Shown here piece by piece: positions 62,097-64,000 of a DNA stretch of 64,000 nt (its first letter is position 1; the number at the start of each line of letters is the position of its first letter). The notes beneath the pieces are model-generated. The model was given only the letters and a program-made list of their open reading frames with translations, was not told the origin of the DNA and searched no databases. Where the stretch lies: the NCBI GenBank assembly GCA_963823105.1, contig CAWGKC010000004.1:186001-250000 (forward strand), in the 5' to 3' direction. The DNA comes from JAJYKC01 sp963823105. Its GTDB lineage: Bacteria > Acidobacteriota > Terriglobia > Bryobacterales > Bryobacteraceae. The translations under genes and the position numbers were made by a program.

Positions 62097-64000
62097 ATGT
62101 CACTTTGGTCGCGCATCGGAAATGTCGTTCGTGGGAATCGAATAAACCGCGAGATCGATGAAGAGCTACAGTCGCACATTGCGGAGGCGATCGAGCAAGG
62201 GCGCGATCCAGGCGAAGCGCGGCGGGCGCTCGGTTCGGCGCTGAGTCTGCGCGAGGCGAGCCGCGACATCCGGCTGGTTGCCTTGGCTCGATTCGCTCCG
62301 CGCCGACGCGGTCTTCGGCTGGCGGCAGCTCATGAAGCGGAAAGTGACGTCGGCCTCCGCGATCCTGTCGCTGGCATTGGGGATCGGCGCCTGTGTGTCG
62401 GCGTTCCGGCTCATCGACGCTCTTCTCCTGCGGCCATTGCCGATCGCCGCGCCGGAGCGGCTGTATGTTCTCGGCCGGCTGGAAACCAGTTGGGACGGGA
62501 GGCCAGGATTCTACGAGGGCTGGGCTTATCCAGCGTTTCGCCTAATGCGCGCGGCGGTGAAGGATCAAGCGGAGTTAGTCGCCGTCTCTTCCGTGGAGCG
62601 GGCGGACGTTACCTATTCCTCCGGGCGGGAGATGGAGAAAGCGCGCGTGCAGTATGTGTCGGGATGGATGTTCGGCTCGTTTGGACTGAGGCCGGCGCTG
62701 GGGCGGCTCTTCACGGAAAACGACGATCGCGAACCGGGCGCTCATCCCTACGCAGTGCTCTCGTACGACTATTGGACACGCCGTTTTGGACGGGATCCGA
62801 AAGTCGCCGGCAAGACCTTCCGCATGGGCGATGGGATATACACGATCGTTGGCGTTTGCGCCGGACCGTTCACGGGCACCGAGCCGGGCTCGATGACCGA
62901 GCATTTTCGTTCCGACCATGATGAATCCCGCGGTCGGCAGGCCGGACTCAACGTGGCATTCCACTTTTGTGCTGTTGAAGCCGGGCGCCGCAATCGGACC
63001 TTTGCGCGACAAATTGAACGCGGTTTCCCTGGCATTCGAAGAGGAGAGGGCCAAAGGATTCACCGGAATGTCCAGACAGAGCATCGATAATTGGCTCAAG
63101 CAGACGGTAATCCTCGCGCCTGCGGCGGGTGGCGCCTCCGGGCTGCAGACTGCTTACCGGCGTCCACTGGCGGCGCTCGGCGTGCTGGTGTTTTTGGTTC
63201 TTCTGATCGCCTGCGCCAACGTCGCGAGCCTGATGACCGCACAGGCGTCCGCGCGAACGGGCGAGATGGCGCTACGCGTATCGATCGGCGCCGGCCGATG
63301 GCGGCTCGTCCAACTGGTTCTGGTGGAGTGCGCCATGCTGGCTTTGCTTGCGGCCTCCGCCGGCGCGCTCCTGGCCTGGTGGTCCGCGCCATTCGTCGCA
63401 GGCATGATCAACCCATCCGACAACCCAGTGCGCTTGGCGCTTCCCGCGGACTGGCGGGTGTTGGGGTTCGGCCTGGCGCTGACCCTCGGCGGCGTCCTTT
63501 TGTTCGGTCTCGCTCCGGCGCTGCGCGCTTCCTCCGTCCGGCCGGCCAGCGCGCTCAAGGGCGGGCGCGAGCCGCGTTCGCGGCGCCGGTTTATGCACGC
63601 GCTGATCGCAGTGCAAGCCGCATTCTGTTTTCTGGTGCTCTTCGCCGCCGGATTGTTTGTCGGGACGTTCAAGCGGTTGTCGGACCAGCCTACCGGCTTT
63701 TCGGCCGACCGGCTGCTTACGCTCGAGACGGTGACGCAACGCGCTCAGCCGGCGGTTTTCTGGGACGAGGTGGCCGAACATCTGCGGACCGTGCCGGGCG
63801 TCGAGGCGGTCGCGCTGGCCAGCCGGCCGCTACTCAGCGGGTATAGCTCGAACGATGCGGTATCCGTCAACGGGGGTCCGCCCAGCGAGGACATGGCCTA
63901 TTTTTTGAATATCTCGCCGGGTTGGGCCGCCGCGATGAGGATTCCGCTCCTCGAAGGCAGAGATTTCCGCGCAACCGACACCTATCCGGGTTTTGCGATC
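62097..64000 (+). CDS. MacB/FtsX-like permease (ADOP type) 3, partial, two frameshifts
   Basis: Starts 12 bases after permease 2 and is very close to it in the first 250 bp. The frame is broken at about 62276 (one extra G; restored RLLPWLDSLRADAVFGWRQL) and at about 62900 (one extra G in GACCGAGC; restored FVPTMMNPAVGRPDSTWHS). The third frame then runs to the window end with ALGVLVFLVLLIACANVASL and MHALIAVQAAFCFLVLFAAG. It is cut by the window edge. Same cluster of domains as permease 2. Both indels could be assembly errors. Confidence 0.8.

Noticed and set aside
1..64000. CRISPR array or cas genes
   Set aside because: No regularly spaced short repeats and no Cas motif seen.
1..64000. rRNA genes and riboswitches
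   Set aside because: No conserved rRNA stretch. The upstream region of ribBA was inspected for an FMN riboswitch; the short gap to 48758 contains no recognisable one.

Overview
The window is GC-rich chromosomal DNA that looks like an Acidobacteriota genome, probably a Solibacter/Bryobacter-type soil organism. This is an inference from content: Oar-like TonB-dependent receptors of about 1160 residues, PadR plus MacB/FtsX-like orphan permeases (ADOP type), a sigma factor/TPR-kinase pair, a GWxTD protein and many secreted glycan enzymes. No marker gene fixes the species.

Layout. 1-4544 (minus strand): a complete pqqABCDE operon for PQQ synthesis, followed by a Trm112-like zinc protein, a family 9 glycosyltransferase and the first codons of an MsbA-like ABC exporter. 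4604-8109 (plus): an MFS exporter and a fused alpha-beta E1 of a branched-chain 2-oxoacid dehydrogenase. 8133-16154 (minus): two tandem receptor paralogues of identical length. 16361-23478 (plus): a secreted haem/copper/TPR protein, a GWxTD protein, a short Oar-like barrel with a frameshift, and three tandem thioredoxin-fold proteins. 23504-26964: tRNA-Arg(CCG), two toxin-antitoxin modules whose toxin genes are broken, a fragment of an arylsulfotransferase gene, a second eroded tRNA-Arg 3' end, and the full arylsulfotransferase gene interrupted by an amber codon. 26996-30407 (minus): ECF sigma factor and Ser/Thr kinase. 30487-33901 (plus): GH29 fucosidase and a frameshifted GH127 gene. 34025-42569 (plus): an outer-membrane assembly operon (BamA/TamA-like, SurA-like, TamB). 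42589-49507: DCC/lipase-maturation-factor fusion, Wzm-like permease, gamma-glutamyltranspeptidase, frameshifted SpoU methyltransferase, RibBA and an SDR enzyme. 49594-54331: hicB with a hicA stub, then a CheB-CheR-PAS-histidine kinase fusion and its response regulator. 54358-64000: two PadR-ADOP permease units separated by a second hicB with a hicA-like stub and a PIN/RHH toxin-antitoxin pair.

Themes. Envelope biogenesis dominates (OMP assembly, receptors, LPS-type glycosyltransferase and exporters, secreted hydrolases). Translational coupling by 4-nt overlaps is common. At least ten single-base indels or nonsense changes break otherwise well-conserved frames. Either the assembly carries indel errors or the region is decaying; the truncated toxins and the arylsulfotransferase fragment are real decay in either case. 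Top-strand composition is G-rich from about 16 to 42.6 kb and C-rich from 42.6 to 49.5 kb, regardless of gene orientation, which points to an inverted or imported block.
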